64,000 bases of DNA from Streptomyces sp. L-9-10 (GCF_004151105.1 NZ_PHRF01000172.1:124001-188000), one strand, 5' to 3'; shown: positions 32,342 through 41,326, counted from the stretch's first letter. Notes: a model not told the origin generated them from the sequence alone. A program made the numbers and translations.

Positions 32342-34792
32342 ATGGCCCGCCGCAGCACGAAGACCCCGCCGCCGGAGGACTTCGAGGAGAAGATCCTCGA
32401 CATCGACGTGGTCGATGAAATGCAGGGCTCCTTCCTCGAGTACGCCTACTCGGTGATCTACTCCCGGGCACTGCCGGACGCCCGGGACGGTATGAAGCCG
32501 GTGCACCGCCGCATCGTGTACCAGATGAACGAGATGGGCCTGCGCCCCGACCGCGGCTATGTGAAGTGCGCGCGCGTCGTCGGTGAGGTGATGGGCAAGC
32601 TCCACCCGCACGGAGACGCGTCGATCTATGACGCCATGGTCCGCATGGCGCAGCCGTTCTCGATGCGGCTGCCGCTGGTGGACGGCCATGGCAACTTCGG
32701 TTCGCTCGGCAACGACGATCCGCCGGCCGCCATGCGTTACACCGAGTGCCGGATGGCCGACGCCACGTCACTGATGACGGAGTCGATCGACGAGGACACC
32801 GTCGATTTCGAGTCGAATTACGACGGCCAGGAGCGGGAACCGGTCACGCTTCCGGCCGCGTATCCGAACCTGCTGGTCAACGGCGCCTCCGGGATCGCGG
32901 TCGGGATGGCGACGAACATGCCGCCGCACAATCTCGGGGAGGTCGTGGCGGCCGCACGCCATCTGATCAAGCACCCCGCCGCCGACCTGGACACGCTGAT
33001 GCGTTTCGTGCCGGGTCCCGATCTGCCCACCGGTGGCCGGATCGTCGGGCTGACCGGCATCAAGGACGCCTACGAGAAGGGCCGGGGCACGTTCAAGATC
33101 CGGTCCACCGCGACGGTGGAGGACGTCTCCGCGCGCCGCAAGGGCCTGGTCATCACGGAACTGCCGTTCACGGTCGGTCCGGAGAAGGTGATCGCGAAGA
33201 TCAAGGATCTGGTCTCCGCCAAGAAGCTCCAGGGCATCGCGGACGTCAAGGACCTCACGGACCGCGCGCACGGACTGCGCCTGGTCATCGAGGTCAAGAA
33301 CGGCTTCGTGCCCGAGGCGGTTCTGGAGCAGCTCTACAAGCTGACGCCGATGGAGGAGACCTTCGGGATCAACAATGTGGCGCTGGTCGACGGCCAGCCG
33401 CTGACGCTGGGTCTGAAGGAGCTGCTGGAGGTCTATCTCGACCACCGCTTCACGGTGGTGCGGCGGCGCAGCGAGTTCCGGCGGACGAAGCGGCGTGACC
33501 GGCTTCACCTGGTCGAGGGACTGCTCGTCGCGCTCATCGACATCGATGAGGTCATCCGGCTCATCCGGTCGAGCGACAACTCCGCGCAGGCCAAGGAGCG
33601 GCTGATCGAGCGCTTCTCGCTCAGCGACATCCAGACGCAGTACATCCTGGACACGCCGCTGCGCCGGCTCACCCGGTTCGACCGGATCGAGCTGGAGAGC
33701 GAGCGCGACCGGCTCAACGGCGAGATCGACGAGCTGACCGGCATCCTGGAGTCGGACACCGAGCTGCGCAAGCTGGTCTCGTCGGAACTGGCCGCGGTGT
33801 CCAAGAAGTTCGGTACCCCGCGGCGCACGGTGCTGCTGGAGTCCGCGAGTTCTTCCGTCGCGTCGGTGCCGCTGGAGGTCGCGGACGACCCGTGCCGGGT
33901 GCTGCTCTCGTCCACCGGTCTGCTGGCCCGTACGGTCAACGGCGAGCCGCTGGAGGGCGGTGACGGCAAGCGCGTCAAGCACGATGTGATCGTCTCGGCC
34001 GTGCCGGCGACGGCGCGTGGTGACATCGGCGCGGTGACCTCCACCGGCCGGCTGCTGCGGATCGCGGTGATCGACCTGCCCCAGCTGCCGGACACGGCCT
34101 CGGCGCCGAATCTCTCGGGCGGGGCGCCTGTCTCGGAGTTCCTCGCACTGGAGGGTGACGAGGAGCTGGTCTGTCTGACCACGCTGGACGAGTCGTCCCC
34201 GGGGCTCGCCCTGGGCACGCTCCAGGGCGTCGTCAAGCGGGTGGTGCCCGACTATCCGTCCAACAAGGGCGAGTTGGAGGTCATCAGCCTCAAGGAGGGC
34301 GACCGGATCGTCGGCGGCGCGGAGCTGCGGACGGGCGAGGAGGATCTGGTCTTCATCACCTCCGACGCCCAACTGCTGCGCTATCCGGCCTCGCAGGTAC
34401 GGCCGCAGGGCCGGCCCGCGGGCGGTATGACGGGGATCAAGCTCACCGAGGGCGCCTCGGTGATCTCGTTCACCGCGGTGGATCCGGCGGCGGACGGCAT
34501 GGTCTTCACGATCACGGGGTCGCACGGCACGCTGGACGATTCGGTGCGTACGGCCAAGCTCACCCCGTTCGACCAGTACCCGCGCAAGGGCCGGGCGACG
34601 GGCGGGGTGCGCTGTCACCGGTTCCTGAAGGGCGAGGACATGCTGGTCCTGGCCTGGGCGGGCGCGAGTCCGGCGCGGGCGGCGACGAAGACCGGTGCTC
34701 CGGTGGAGCTGCCGGAGCCCGACCCGCGGCGGGACGGCTCGGGCACGCCGTTCACGAAGGCGGTCGAGACCCTGGCAGGCCCCGCGCACTGA
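32342..34792 (+). CDS. parC: DNA topoisomerase IV subunit A
   Basis: ParC is the DNA-cleaving subunit of topoisomerase IV. The 816-residue product begins MARRSTKTPPPEDFEEKILD. It has the breakage-reunion domain with the catalytic Tyr133 in AAMRYTECRMA, the resistance-determining region GKLHPHGDASIYDAM, and a C-terminal beta-pinwheel domain without the GyrA-box. A second subunit, ParE, lies at 56807-58930, and the two genes identify this as topoisomerase IV rather than gyrase. AGGAG is about 13 bp before the ATG at 32342, a longer gap than usual. It is divergent from the M16 genes. Confidence 0.93.
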   Translation: MARRSTKTPPPEDFEEKILDIDVVDEMQGSFLEYAYSVIYSRALPDARDGMKPVHRRIVYQMNEMGLRPDRGYVKCARVVGEVMGKLHPHGDASIYDAMVRMAQPFSMRLPLVDGHGNFGSLGNDDPPAAMRYTECRMADATSLMTESIDEDTVDFESNYDGQEREPVTLPAAYPNLLVNGASGIAVGMATNMPPHNLGEVVAAARHLIKHPAADLDTLMRFVPGPDLPTGGRIVGLTGIKDAYEKGRGTFKIRSTATVEDVSARRKGLVITELPFTVGPEKVIAKIKDLVSAKKLQGIADVKDLTDRAHGLRLVIEVKNGFVPEAVLEQLYKLTPMEETFGINNVALVDGQPLTLGLKELLEVYLDHRFTVVRRRSEFRRTKRRDRLHLVEGLLVALIDIDEVIRLIRSSDNSAQAKERLIERFSLSDIQTQYILDTPLRRLTRFDRIELESERDRLNGEIDELTGILESDTELRKLVSSELAAVSKKFGTPRRTVLLESASSSVASVPLEVADDPCRVLLSSTGLLARTVNGEPLEGGDGKRVKHDVIVSAVPATARGDIGAVTSTGRLLRIAVIDLPQLPDTASAPNLSGGAPVSEFLALEGDEELVCLTTLDESSPGLALGTLQGVVKRVVPDYPSNKGELEVISLKEGDRIVGGAELRTGEEDLVFITSDAQLLRYPASQVRPQGRPAGGMTGIKLTEGASVISFTAVDPAADGMVFTITGSHGTLDDSVRTAKLTPFDQYPRKGRATGGVRCHRFLKGEDMLVLAWAGASPARAATKTGAPVELPEPDPRRDGSGTPFTKAVETLAGPAH

Positions 34793-34804
34793 CGCCAGGC
34801 CCGC

Positions 34805-36025
34805 TCACGGCATGTACGGCTCCGGGTCCGGGCCTTCGGGCCCGGACCCGGGCTCGTCCCCCGGCCCCGGTCCGTCCCCGTACTCGGGCTGGGCTCCGTG
34901 CTCGGACTCGGCTCCGTGCTCGGGCTCGGTCAGGTCGGGTACGTAGCGCAGGACGCCCCACATGGCGCTCTCGTCGACGGCCGCCGCGTCCTGCGACGCC
35001 GTTGCCCGTGGTTCCCGCTCCTCGCAGGCGTCCAGCTCCTTGAGCAGGGCCTCCCGGTCGATCCCCGAGCCGATCAGCACCAGTTGGGTGAGGCGTTCCG
35101 CACCGCGGCCCCAGGGCGCCGGGTGGAAGCGCAGCGACCGGCCGACCGCGTGCAGGGCATAGCGGTTGGCCGGGTCGGCAGCGCCGAAGTCGACAAATCC
35201 CTTGATCCGGTAGAGCCCCGGGGGCCGGGAGTCCAGGAAGGCCATGAGCCGCCGCGGGTTCATCGGGGCCCCGGCGGTGAAGGACACGCTCTCGTAGGCC
35301 GCGTGGAGATGACCGTCGTGGGACGCGTGTCCGTCGTGGGCGGCGTGGTCGTCGTGCGTGTCCTCGTACAGGTCCGCGTACAGGTCCTCGAAGGAGAGCT
35401 GGCGGACCTTCTCCTCCTCGTCGGGACGGACCGCGGGGTCGAAGAGCAGCTCCGGGTCGATCCGGCCGTACGAGGCGGAGACCACCGGCGTCCCCGGGCC
35501 CAGTCCGTCCAGGAGGGCGCGGACGCGCCGGTGTTCCGCCTCCCCCACCCGGTCGGTCTTGTTGAGCACGACGAGATCGGCGATCGCGATATGCCGGTCG
35601 ATCTCGGGATGGCGCGCCCGGGTGGCGTCGAGCTCGGCGGCGTCGACGACCTGGACCAGCCCCCCGTACACGGCGTGCGGATGGTCGCCGGTGAGGATCA
35701 TCCGGACGAGTTCCTGCGGTTCCGCCAGTCCACTGGCCTCGATGACGACGATGTCGATCCGGGCGGACGGGCGGGTCAGCCGCTCCAGGTAGCCGTCGAG
35801 TTCGCTCGCGTCCACGGCGCAGCACAGACAGCCGTTGCCGAGCGAGACCGTCGAGCCGACCTGTCCGGCGACCGTCATCGTGTCGATCTCGATGGCGCCG
35901 AAGTCATTGACGACCACCGCGATCCTGTTGCCCGCGCGGCGGCGCAGCAGATGGTTGAGCAAGGTGGTCTTGCCCGACCCCAGAAAGCCGGTGAGAACGA
36001 CCACCGGGATCCGCTTCCCGCTCAC
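34805..36025 (-). CDS. CobW/CobP47K-type GTPase (metal chaperone)
   Basis: This 406-residue G3E-family GTPase has the P-loop GFLGSGKT, the Walker-B/switch region VIEASGLAEP, the NKTD guanine motif (LNKTD) and the metal-binding CxCC motif (NGCLCC). A histidine-rich linker (DDHAAHDGHASHDGHLH) near residue 250 is another metal-binding trait. It probably delivers zinc or cobalt to a target enzyme. The C-terminal 45 residues are low-complexity. The GTG at 36025 gives VSGKRIPVVVLTGF. Confidence 0.9.
   Translation of the reverse strand: MSGKRIPVVVLTGFLGSGKTTLLNHLLRRRAGNRIAVVVNDFGAIEIDTMTVAGQVGSTVSLGNGCLCCAVDASELDGYLERLTRPSARIDIVVIEASGLAEPQELVRMILTGDHPHAVYGGLVQVVDAAELDATRARHPEIDRHIAIADLVVLNKTDRVGEAEHRRVRALLDGLGPGTPVVSASYGRIDPELLFDPAVRPDEEEKVRQLSFEDLYADLYEDTHDDHAAHDGHASHDGHLHAAYESVSFTAGAPMNPRRLMAFLDSRPPGLYRIKGFVDFGAADPANRYALHAVGRSLRFHPAPWGRGAERLTQLVLIGSGIDREALLKELDACEEREPRATASQDAAAVDESAMWGVLRYVPDLTEPEHGAESEHGAQPEYGDGPGPGDEPGSGPEGPDPEPYMP
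34822..34851 (+). terminator. UUCG-capped hairpin after parC, inside the convergent gene
   Basis: A 12-bp stem pairs 34823-34834 with 34839-34850 around a C(UUCG)G tetraloop, one of the most stable loops known. It starts 31 bp past the parC stop and sits inside the 3' end of the minus-strand CobW-type gene, whose encoded tail is GPEGPDPEPYMP. The placement suggests that the parC terminator is embedded in the neighbour's coding sequence. Confidence 0.85.
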
Positions 36026-36066
36026 GCGCGCGCCTCCGTGCAGTGCCGGGTCCGGTGCCGTCCCGC

Positions 36067-37296
36067 TCAGCCGGCCGGCACCGGCTGGGGCGGGGGCGGT
36101 CCCACGTAACGGGCCGCCGGGCGAATGATCTTGGAGTCCTCCGCCTGTTCCAGGATATTGGCGCTCCAGCCGACCACGCGCGCGGCGGCGAAGGTCGGCG
36201 TGAACATCGCGCGCGGCAGCCCGCACAGCTCCATGACGACGCCCGCGTAGAACTCCACGTTGGTGTGCAGCTCACGGCCCGGCTTCAGCTCGGCGAGGAT
36301 CGCCTCGACCCGGGACTCGACCTGCACGGCGAAGTCGGTCAGCGGGCCGCCGAACTCCTCGGCGATCTCGCGCAGCATGCGGGAACGGGGGTCCTCGGTG
36401 CGGTAGACGGGGTGCCCGAAGCCCATGATCCGGTCGCCCGCGCCGACGCGTTCCCTGATCCAGGGGTCGATACGGTCCACGCTTCCGATGGCGTCGAGGG
36501 TGTCGAGGGCCCGGCTGGGAGCGCCGCCGTGCAACGGCCCCGAGAGCGCCCCGACGGCGCCCACCAGAGCGGCGGCCAGATCGGCTCCGGTGGAGGTGAT
36601 GACCCGGGCGGTGAAGGTGGAGGCGTTGAAGCCGTGGTCGACGGTGGAGATCAGATAGCGCTCGATCGCCCGCGCGCGCCCGGGGTCCGGCTCCGCACCG
36701 GTGAGCATGTAGAGGTAGTTGGCGGCGTGGGGCAGATCGTCGCGCGGTTCGACCGGTTCCAGGCCCTGGCCGATCCGGTACAGGGCGGTCAGCATCGTCG
36801 GCACGGCCGCGCAGGCCGCGAGGGCGTCCGTACGGCGCTCATCGGCGTCGATGTCGTACAGCGGACGCATCCCGGCGCGGGCGCCGAAGAGCGAGAGGGC
36901 GGTCCGCAGCCCGGCGAGCGGCCCCGGCCCGGCGGAGGCCCCGGCGATGACGGGCAGCGCGGCCCTGACGTCCTCGGGCAGCCGGCGCAGGCGGGCGGTC
37001 CGCTCGGTGAACTCCGTGCGGCGGGCCGCGTCGGGCAGTTCGCCGTGGAGCATCAGATACCAGACGTCCTCGAAGCTCCGCCGGCGTGCCAGCTCGACGG
37101 CCGAGTACTGGCGGTAGTGGTAGAAGCCCTCGGTTCCCCGGACATCTCCGAGCGCGGTGTCGGTGACGACGACGCCGGCGAGTCCGCGCGGTACGGCGGC
37201 GGGGTCCGGTGCGGGGGCCGGAGCACCGGCCGGGGTGCCGGCGGATGCGGTGGCGGCATGGGTGGCGGGGGTGGTGGTCCCGGTGGTCGGCATCAT
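36067..37296 (-). CDS. Citrate synthase family protein (type 2)
   Basis: This 409-residue citrate or methylcitrate synthase-like protein condenses an acyl-CoA with oxaloacetate if active. Catalytic histidines are in PLHGGAPSR and GFGHPVYRTEDPRS. The position of the usual catalytic Asp (NVDFYSG in classic enzymes) reads NVEFYAG, a Glu. I recall the same change in some actinobacterial citrate synthases. An alanine/proline-rich N-terminal leader covers about 35 residues. The ATG at 37296 is the first of two consecutive Met codons. It is divergent from the HTH-fused paralogue. Confidence 0.88.
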   Translation of the reverse strand: MMPTTGTTTPATHAATASAGTPAGAPAPAPDPAAVPRGLAGVVVTDTALGDVRGTEGFYHYRQYSAVELARRRSFEDVWYLMLHGELPDAARRTEFTERTARLRRLPEDVRAALPVIAGASAGPGPLAGLRTALSLFGARAGMRPLYDIDADERRTDALAACAAVPTMLTALYRIGQGLEPVEPRDDLPHAANYLYMLTGAEPDPGRARAIERYLISTVDHGFNASTFTARVITSTGADLAAALVGAVGALSGPLHGGAPSRALDTLDAIGSVDRIDPWIRERVGAGDRIMGFGHPVYRTEDPRSRMLREIAEEFGGPLTDFAVQVESRVEAILAELKPGRELHTNVEFYAGVVMELCGLPRAMFTPTFAAARVVGWSANILEQAEDSKIIRPAARYVGPPPPQPVPAG

Positions 37297-37327
37297 TCCT
37301 CCTTGAGCGTGATTCGACTGTCCATGC

Positions 37328-37361
37328 TTGACTCAATCACTGTCAATATTGATTGAATCAA
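37328..37361. promoter_or_regulatory. Twin TTGANTCAA palindromes in the citrate-synthase promoter
   Basis: Two 9-bp palindromes, TTGACTCAA (37328-37336) and TTGAATCAA (37353-37361), lie 25 bp centre to centre. They also form a larger inverted repeat: TTGACTCAATCA pairs with TGATTGAATCAA, 11 of 12 positions matching. The pair sits midway in the 84-bp divergent region between the two citrate-synthase genes and ends 19 bp before the start at 37381. It is a strong candidate operator for the fused helix-turn-helix protein. Confidence 0.7.
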
Positions 37362-37380
37362 TACATGTACGGTGAAGCCC

Positions 37381-38604
37381 ATGGACGACGAGGGAGAGCG
37401 GCTGACCACCCGGGAGGCCGCCGAGCGGCTCGGGGTGAAGCCGGAGACGGTCTACGCGTATGTCAGCCGGGGCCAGCTCTCCTCCCGCCGCGACCCCGCG
37501 GGACGCGGCAGCAGCTTCGACGCCGGAGAGGTCGACGCGCTCGCCAGCAAGGGCAGGCGCGAGTACGCGGCGGGCGCCGACGCCTTCCAGATCCGTACCG
37601 GCGTCACGCTCATCGACACGGACCGCTACTACTACCGGGGCGTGGACGCGACGGAGCTGGCGCGGCGCTTCCACTACGAGGAGATCGCCGACTGGCTCTG
37701 GACGGGCACCCTGCGGACAGGGCTACGGTGCGACGCCCCCGCCGAGGCCCTCGCCGCCGCCCGGCGCGCGGTCGGCGCGCTGCCCGCGCACAGCGGCCCG
37801 ACGGACCGGCTGAGAGTGGCGGCCATCGCGGCGTCGGTCGCCGATCCGCTGCGCTTCGATCTCTCGCGGGACGCCGTACTGGCCACCGCCCGTACGCTCA
37901 TCCCCACGCTCGTGGACGCGCTGCCCGCGGTCGGCCCGCCCCGGGACGGTGACGGCCTGCTGGCCCGCCGGCTGTGGTCGCGGCTCACCGCGCGCGAGGC
38001 GGGCGAACCGGGCGTACGCGCCCTGGACACGGCGCTCTCGCTGCTCATCGACCATGACCTGGCGGCCTCCACGCTCGCCGTCCGGGTCGCCGCCTCCGCC
38101 CGCGCGCACCCCTATGCCGTGGTGTCGGCGGGTCTCGGCGCGCTGGAGGGACCGCTGCACGGCGCGGCCAGCGGCCTCGCCCACCGGATGCTGACCGACG
38201 TACTGGAGCGGGGCAGCGCGGCGGCCGTGGTGGCGGACCATCTGCGGGCCGGCCGGCCGGTGCCGGGGCTCGGCCATCGTCTCTATCCCCGCCAGGACCC
38301 GCGCGCCGAGGCGCTGTTCGCCGTACTGGCCGAACTGCCGGGCGCGGGGCCCGTACTGGCGGCGGCGCGCGAGGTGGAGGCGACCGCCGCCCGCCGGGCG
38401 GCGGCGCACGCCAATATCGACCTGGCGCTGGCGGTGCTGTCGGTGACCGCCGGCATGCCGGCCGAGGCGGGCGAGACGGTCTTCGCCGTGTCCCGTACGG
38501 CGGGCTGGATCGCGCACGCCATCGAGGAGTACGCGGAACGGCCCCTGCGGATGCGGCCGAGCGGCCGGTACAACGGCCCTCGTCCGCCCAGGGACCTGCC
38601 CTGA
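37381..38604 (+). CDS. Citrate synthase fused to an N-terminal helix-turn-helix DNA-binding domain
   Basis: The 407-residue product starts with an excisionase/MerR-like helix-turn-helix (TTREAAERLGVKPETVYAYV, residues about 10-29). The rest is a complete citrate-synthase domain with both catalytic histidines (PLHGAASGLAHR, GLGHRLYPRQDPRAEA) and the Asp in the NIDLALA position. So it could be a working enzyme and a DNA-binding protein in one. The start at ATG 37381 has GGTGAAG upstream; GTG at 37372 is an alternative. The twin palindrome lies just before it and points to autoregulation and control of the divergent paralogue. Confidence 0.9.
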   Translation: MDDEGERLTTREAAERLGVKPETVYAYVSRGQLSSRRDPAGRGSSFDAGEVDALASKGRREYAAGADAFQIRTGVTLIDTDRYYYRGVDATELARRFHYEEIADWLWTGTLRTGLRCDAPAEALAAARRAVGALPAHSGPTDRLRVAAIAASVADPLRFDLSRDAVLATARTLIPTLVDALPAVGPPRDGDGLLARRLWSRLTAREAGEPGVRALDTALSLLIDHDLAASTLAVRVAASARAHPYAVVSAGLGALEGPLHGAASGLAHRMLTDVLERGSAAAVVADHLRAGRPVPGLGHRLYPRQDPRAEALFAVLAELPGAGPVLAAAREVEATAARRAAAHANIDLALAVLSVTAGMPAEAGETVFAVSRTAGWIAHAIEEYAERPLRMRPSGRYNGPRPPRDLP

Positions 38605-38694
38605 GCGGGGCGGATCCGAGCGGGCGGACGGGACGGGACGGATGCCTGGACGAAACCGTGCGGACCGTCCCGTACGGCACGGAGCTGTACGGCA

Positions 38695-38715
38695 CGGGCC
38701 GCACGAAGCGGCCCG
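38695..38715. terminator. Hairpin between convergent citrate-synthase and alpha-glucosidase genes
   Basis: An 8-bp stem (CGGGCCGC pairing with GCGGCCCG) with a 5-nt loop lies 32 bp before the GH13 stop and 91 bp past the citrate-synthase stop. Confidence 0.5.
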
Positions 38716-38746
38716 GCGGGTGCCCGGACGAGGCGCGTCCGGCGGC

Positions 38747-40351
38747 TCAGCTCCGCAGCCAGGCCGCCGTGTCCCGCGGCAGACGCCCGCCGTCCAACGG
38801 GCCGCTGGTGAGCAGGACACGTGTGTGGGCGGGCAGTTCCGCCGGTTCCTCCGCGAGGTTGACGACACAGACCAGACCGTCGGTACGGGCGAAGGACAGC
38901 ACCCCCGGAGTGGCATCCAGCCAGCTCATCGGCCCGTCCCCGAAGCCCGGTTCCGTACGGCGCAGCCGCAGGGCCTCGCGGTAGAGGGTGAGCATCGACG
39001 CCGGATCGGCCGCCTGGAGATCCGTGGCGTACGAGGCCCATGCCTCCGGCTGCGGCAGCCATGGTTCGGTCGCCGAGCCGAATCCCGCGTACGGCTCGCC
39101 CGCCGCCCAGGGCAGCGGCACCCGGCAGCCGTCACGCCCCGGGTCCGTGCCGCCGGAGCGGAAGTGCATCGGATCCTGGATCCGGTCGCGCGGGATCTCC
39201 GCCTCCGGCAGGCCCAGTTCCTCGCCCTGGTAGAGATAGACGGCGCCGGGGAGCGCCAGCGAGAGCAGCGCGGCGGCGCGCGCCCGGCGGGTCCCGAGGT
39301 CCGTGTCCGTCGGGGTGCCGAACACCTTGGCCGCGAAGTCGAAGCCGCTGGACTCCCGGCCGTACCGGGTGACCGTGCGGGTCACGTCGTGGTTGCAGAG
39401 CACCCAGGTGGCCGGGGCGCCGACGGGTGCGTGTTCGGCGACCGTCTCGTCGATCGCGGTCCGCAGCAGGTCCGGGTCCCAGGGGCAGGCCAGGAAGTTG
39501 AAGTTGAACGCCGTGTGGAGTTCGTCCGGGCGCAGATAGCGCACGAAGCGCTCGGTGTCGGGCAGCCAGACCTCGCCGACGAAGATGGCGTCGTACTCGT
39601 CGGCGATGGCGCGCCAGGAGCGGTAGATGTCGTGCAGTTCGTCGAGGTCGATATAGGGGTGCGGGTCGCGGCCCGCGGTGAAGTCCGGCAGCGCCGGGTC
39701 CTTGGCGAGCAGCGCGGCCGAGTCGATGCGTACGCCGGCGACGCCCCGCTCGAACCAGAAGCGCAGCACGTCCTCGTGTTCCCGGCGCACCGCGGGATGG
39801 GCCCAGTTGAGGTCGGGCTGCTCGGAGGCGAAGAGATGCAGGTACCACTCGCCGTCGTCCAGCCGGGTCCAGGGGGTGCCGCCGAACTCGGAGGTCCAGT
39901 CGTTCGGCGGGATCTCACCGTTCTCGCCGCGCCCGGGTCTGAAGTGGAACAGTTCGCGCTCGGGGCTGCCGGAGCCCGCGGCCAGCGCGGCCTTGAACCA
40001 GGCGTGCTGGTCGGAGACATGGTTGGGTACGACGTCGATGATCGTACGGATACCCAGTTCACGTGCCTCGGCGATGAGTTTCTCGGCCTCGGCGAGGGTG
40101 CCGAAGGCGGGGTCGATGGCGCGGTAGTCCGCCACGTCGTAGCCGCCGTCGGCGAGGGGCGAGAGATACCAGGGGGTGAACCAGATGGCGTCCACGCCGA
40201 GTCGCACGAGGTACGGCAGCCTCGCCCGTACACCCGCGAGATCTCCGGTGCCGTCTCCGTCACCGTCGGCGAAGCTGCGTACGTAGATCTGATAGATGGC
40301 GGCGTCGCGCCACCAGTTCGTGTCGGCGGGCGCCAGAGGGCTGCCTTCCAT
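38747..40351 (-). CDS. GH13 alpha-glucosidase (cytoplasmic)
   Basis: This 534-residue GH13 enzyme resembles oligo-1,6-glucosidase/alpha-glucosidases of the AglA type. Catalytic residues appear in GVRIDSAALL (nucleophile Asp), FVGEVWLP (acid/base Glu) and CNHDVTRTV (transition-state Asp). It has no signal peptide, so it acts inside the cell on imported oligosaccharides. The ATG at 40351 (MEGSPLAPADTNWW) has GAAAGGAAG upstream. It is the last gene of the LacI-ABC-glucosidase cluster, 38 bp after the second permease gene, which suggests one operon. Confidence 0.92.
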   Translation of the reverse strand: MEGSPLAPADTNWWRDAAIYQIYVRSFADGDGDGTGDLAGVRARLPYLVRLGVDAIWFTPWYLSPLADGGYDVADYRAIDPAFGTLAEAEKLIAEARELGIRTIIDVVPNHVSDQHAWFKAALAAGSGSPERELFHFRPGRGENGEIPPNDWTSEFGGTPWTRLDDGEWYLHLFASEQPDLNWAHPAVRREHEDVLRFWFERGVAGVRIDSAALLAKDPALPDFTAGRDPHPYIDLDELHDIYRSWRAIADEYDAIFVGEVWLPDTERFVRYLRPDELHTAFNFNFLACPWDPDLLRTAIDETVAEHAPVGAPATWVLCNHDVTRTVTRYGRESSGFDFAAKVFGTPTDTDLGTRRARAAALLSLALPGAVYLYQGEELGLPEAEIPRDRIQDPMHFRSGGTDPGRDGCRVPLPWAAGEPYAGFGSATEPWLPQPEAWASYATDLQAADPASMLTLYREALRLRRTEPGFGDGPMSWLDATPGVLSFARTDGLVCVVNLAEEPAELPAHTRVLLTSGPLDGGRLPRDTAAWLRS

Positions 40352-40389
40352 ACGACTTCCTTTCACGATGTTCGGCCCTGGGGTCCTGG

Positions 40390-41310
40390 TCAGCCCTTGG
40401 TGCTGCCGGAGCTGATGCCGGCGATGATGTGGCGCTGGAACACCAGGAACATCAGGACCATCGGGATACTGGCGATCACCATGGCGGCGATGAGTACCGA
40501 CAGCGGGATGTTCTGCGACAGCTGGACCAGCGCGACGCTGATGGGTTGTTTGTCGGTGTCCGAGAAGACCATCAGCGGCCAGAGGAAGTCCTGCCAGACC
40601 GCGACCAGCGCGAAGATGGAGACCACCCCGAGCACCGGCCGTGACATGGGCAGCAGGATCGACCAGAGCGTACGGAGCTTGCCCGCTCCGTCGATTTCCG
40701 CCGCCTCCAGCACATCGCGCGGGATCTGGTCGAAGAACCGCTTCAGCAGATAGAGGTTGAACGCGTTGGCCACGGCCGGCAGCCAGATCCCCAGCGGGTC
40801 GTTGAGCAGGCTGGTGTGGATCAGCGGCAGATCGGCGATGGTCAGGTACTTCGGTACGAGCAGCGCCTGGGCCGGGACCATCAGGGTGGCGAGGATGCCG
40901 CCCAGGATCACCTTCCCGAACGCCGGCTTCAGTTTGGACAGGGCGTAGGCCGCCGCGGTACAGAAGACGAGCTGGAGGATCCAGGCGCCGGTGGCCTGGA
41001 CCACCGTGTTCCACAGATGGGTGGGCAGCTGCATCAGGTCCCAGGCGTCGGTGTACGCGCTGAGGTGCCAGGTGTCGGGGACCAGCGTCGGCGGTGTCCG
41101 CACCAGTTCGTCGGGGGACTTCATGGCCCCGGAGGCCATCCAGTACACCGGGAACAGGAAGGCCAGGACGAACGCGAGGACGACACCGCCGAAGACGATC
41201 CAGTAGAGCGTCCTGCCCCGGGTGCTCGCGAGCGCGAGCGGGGAGACGAGGGTGCGTACGGCCGGGGTGCGTACAGCGGGGGTACGTACGGCCGAGGTAC
41301 GTCGGATCAT
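40390..41310 (-). CDS. ABC transporter permease, MalG type
   Basis: This 306-residue CUT1-family permease has about six helices and the EAA cytoplasmic loop (EAAEIDGAGKLRTLWSILLP) that contacts the ATPase. It imports an alpha-glucoside or similar oligosaccharide. The N-terminus is lengthened by a tandem repeat (VRTPAVRTPAVRT), encoded by 15-bp repeats. It follows the MalF-type gene after 16 bp. No ATPase gene is in the cluster, as usual for Streptomyces systems that share MsiK. Confidence 0.93.
   Translation of the reverse strand: MIRRTSAVRTPAVRTPAVRTLVSPLALASTRGRTLYWIVFGGVVLAFVLAFLFPVYWMASGAMKSPDELVRTPPTLVPDTWHLSAYTDAWDLMQLPTHLWNTVVQATGAWILQLVFCTAAAYALSKLKPAFGKVILGGILATLMVPAQALLVPKYLTIADLPLIHTSLLNDPLGIWLPAVANAFNLYLLKRFFDQIPRDVLEAAEIDGAGKLRTLWSILLPMSRPVLGVVSIFALVAVWQDFLWPLMVFSDTDKQPISVALVQLSQNIPLSVLIAAMVIASIPMVLMFLVFQRHIIAGISSGSTKG
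41251..41302. repeat. 3.5 copies of a 15-bp tandem repeat in the permease 5' end
   Basis: The units at 41251, 41266, 41281 and a partial one at 41296 are near-identical and encode VRTPA/VRTSA pentads before the first helix of the MalG-type permease. Divergence between units is one or two bases, suggesting recent slippage. Confidence 0.85.
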
Positions 41311-41326
41311 GCGCCGCGCTCCTCTC

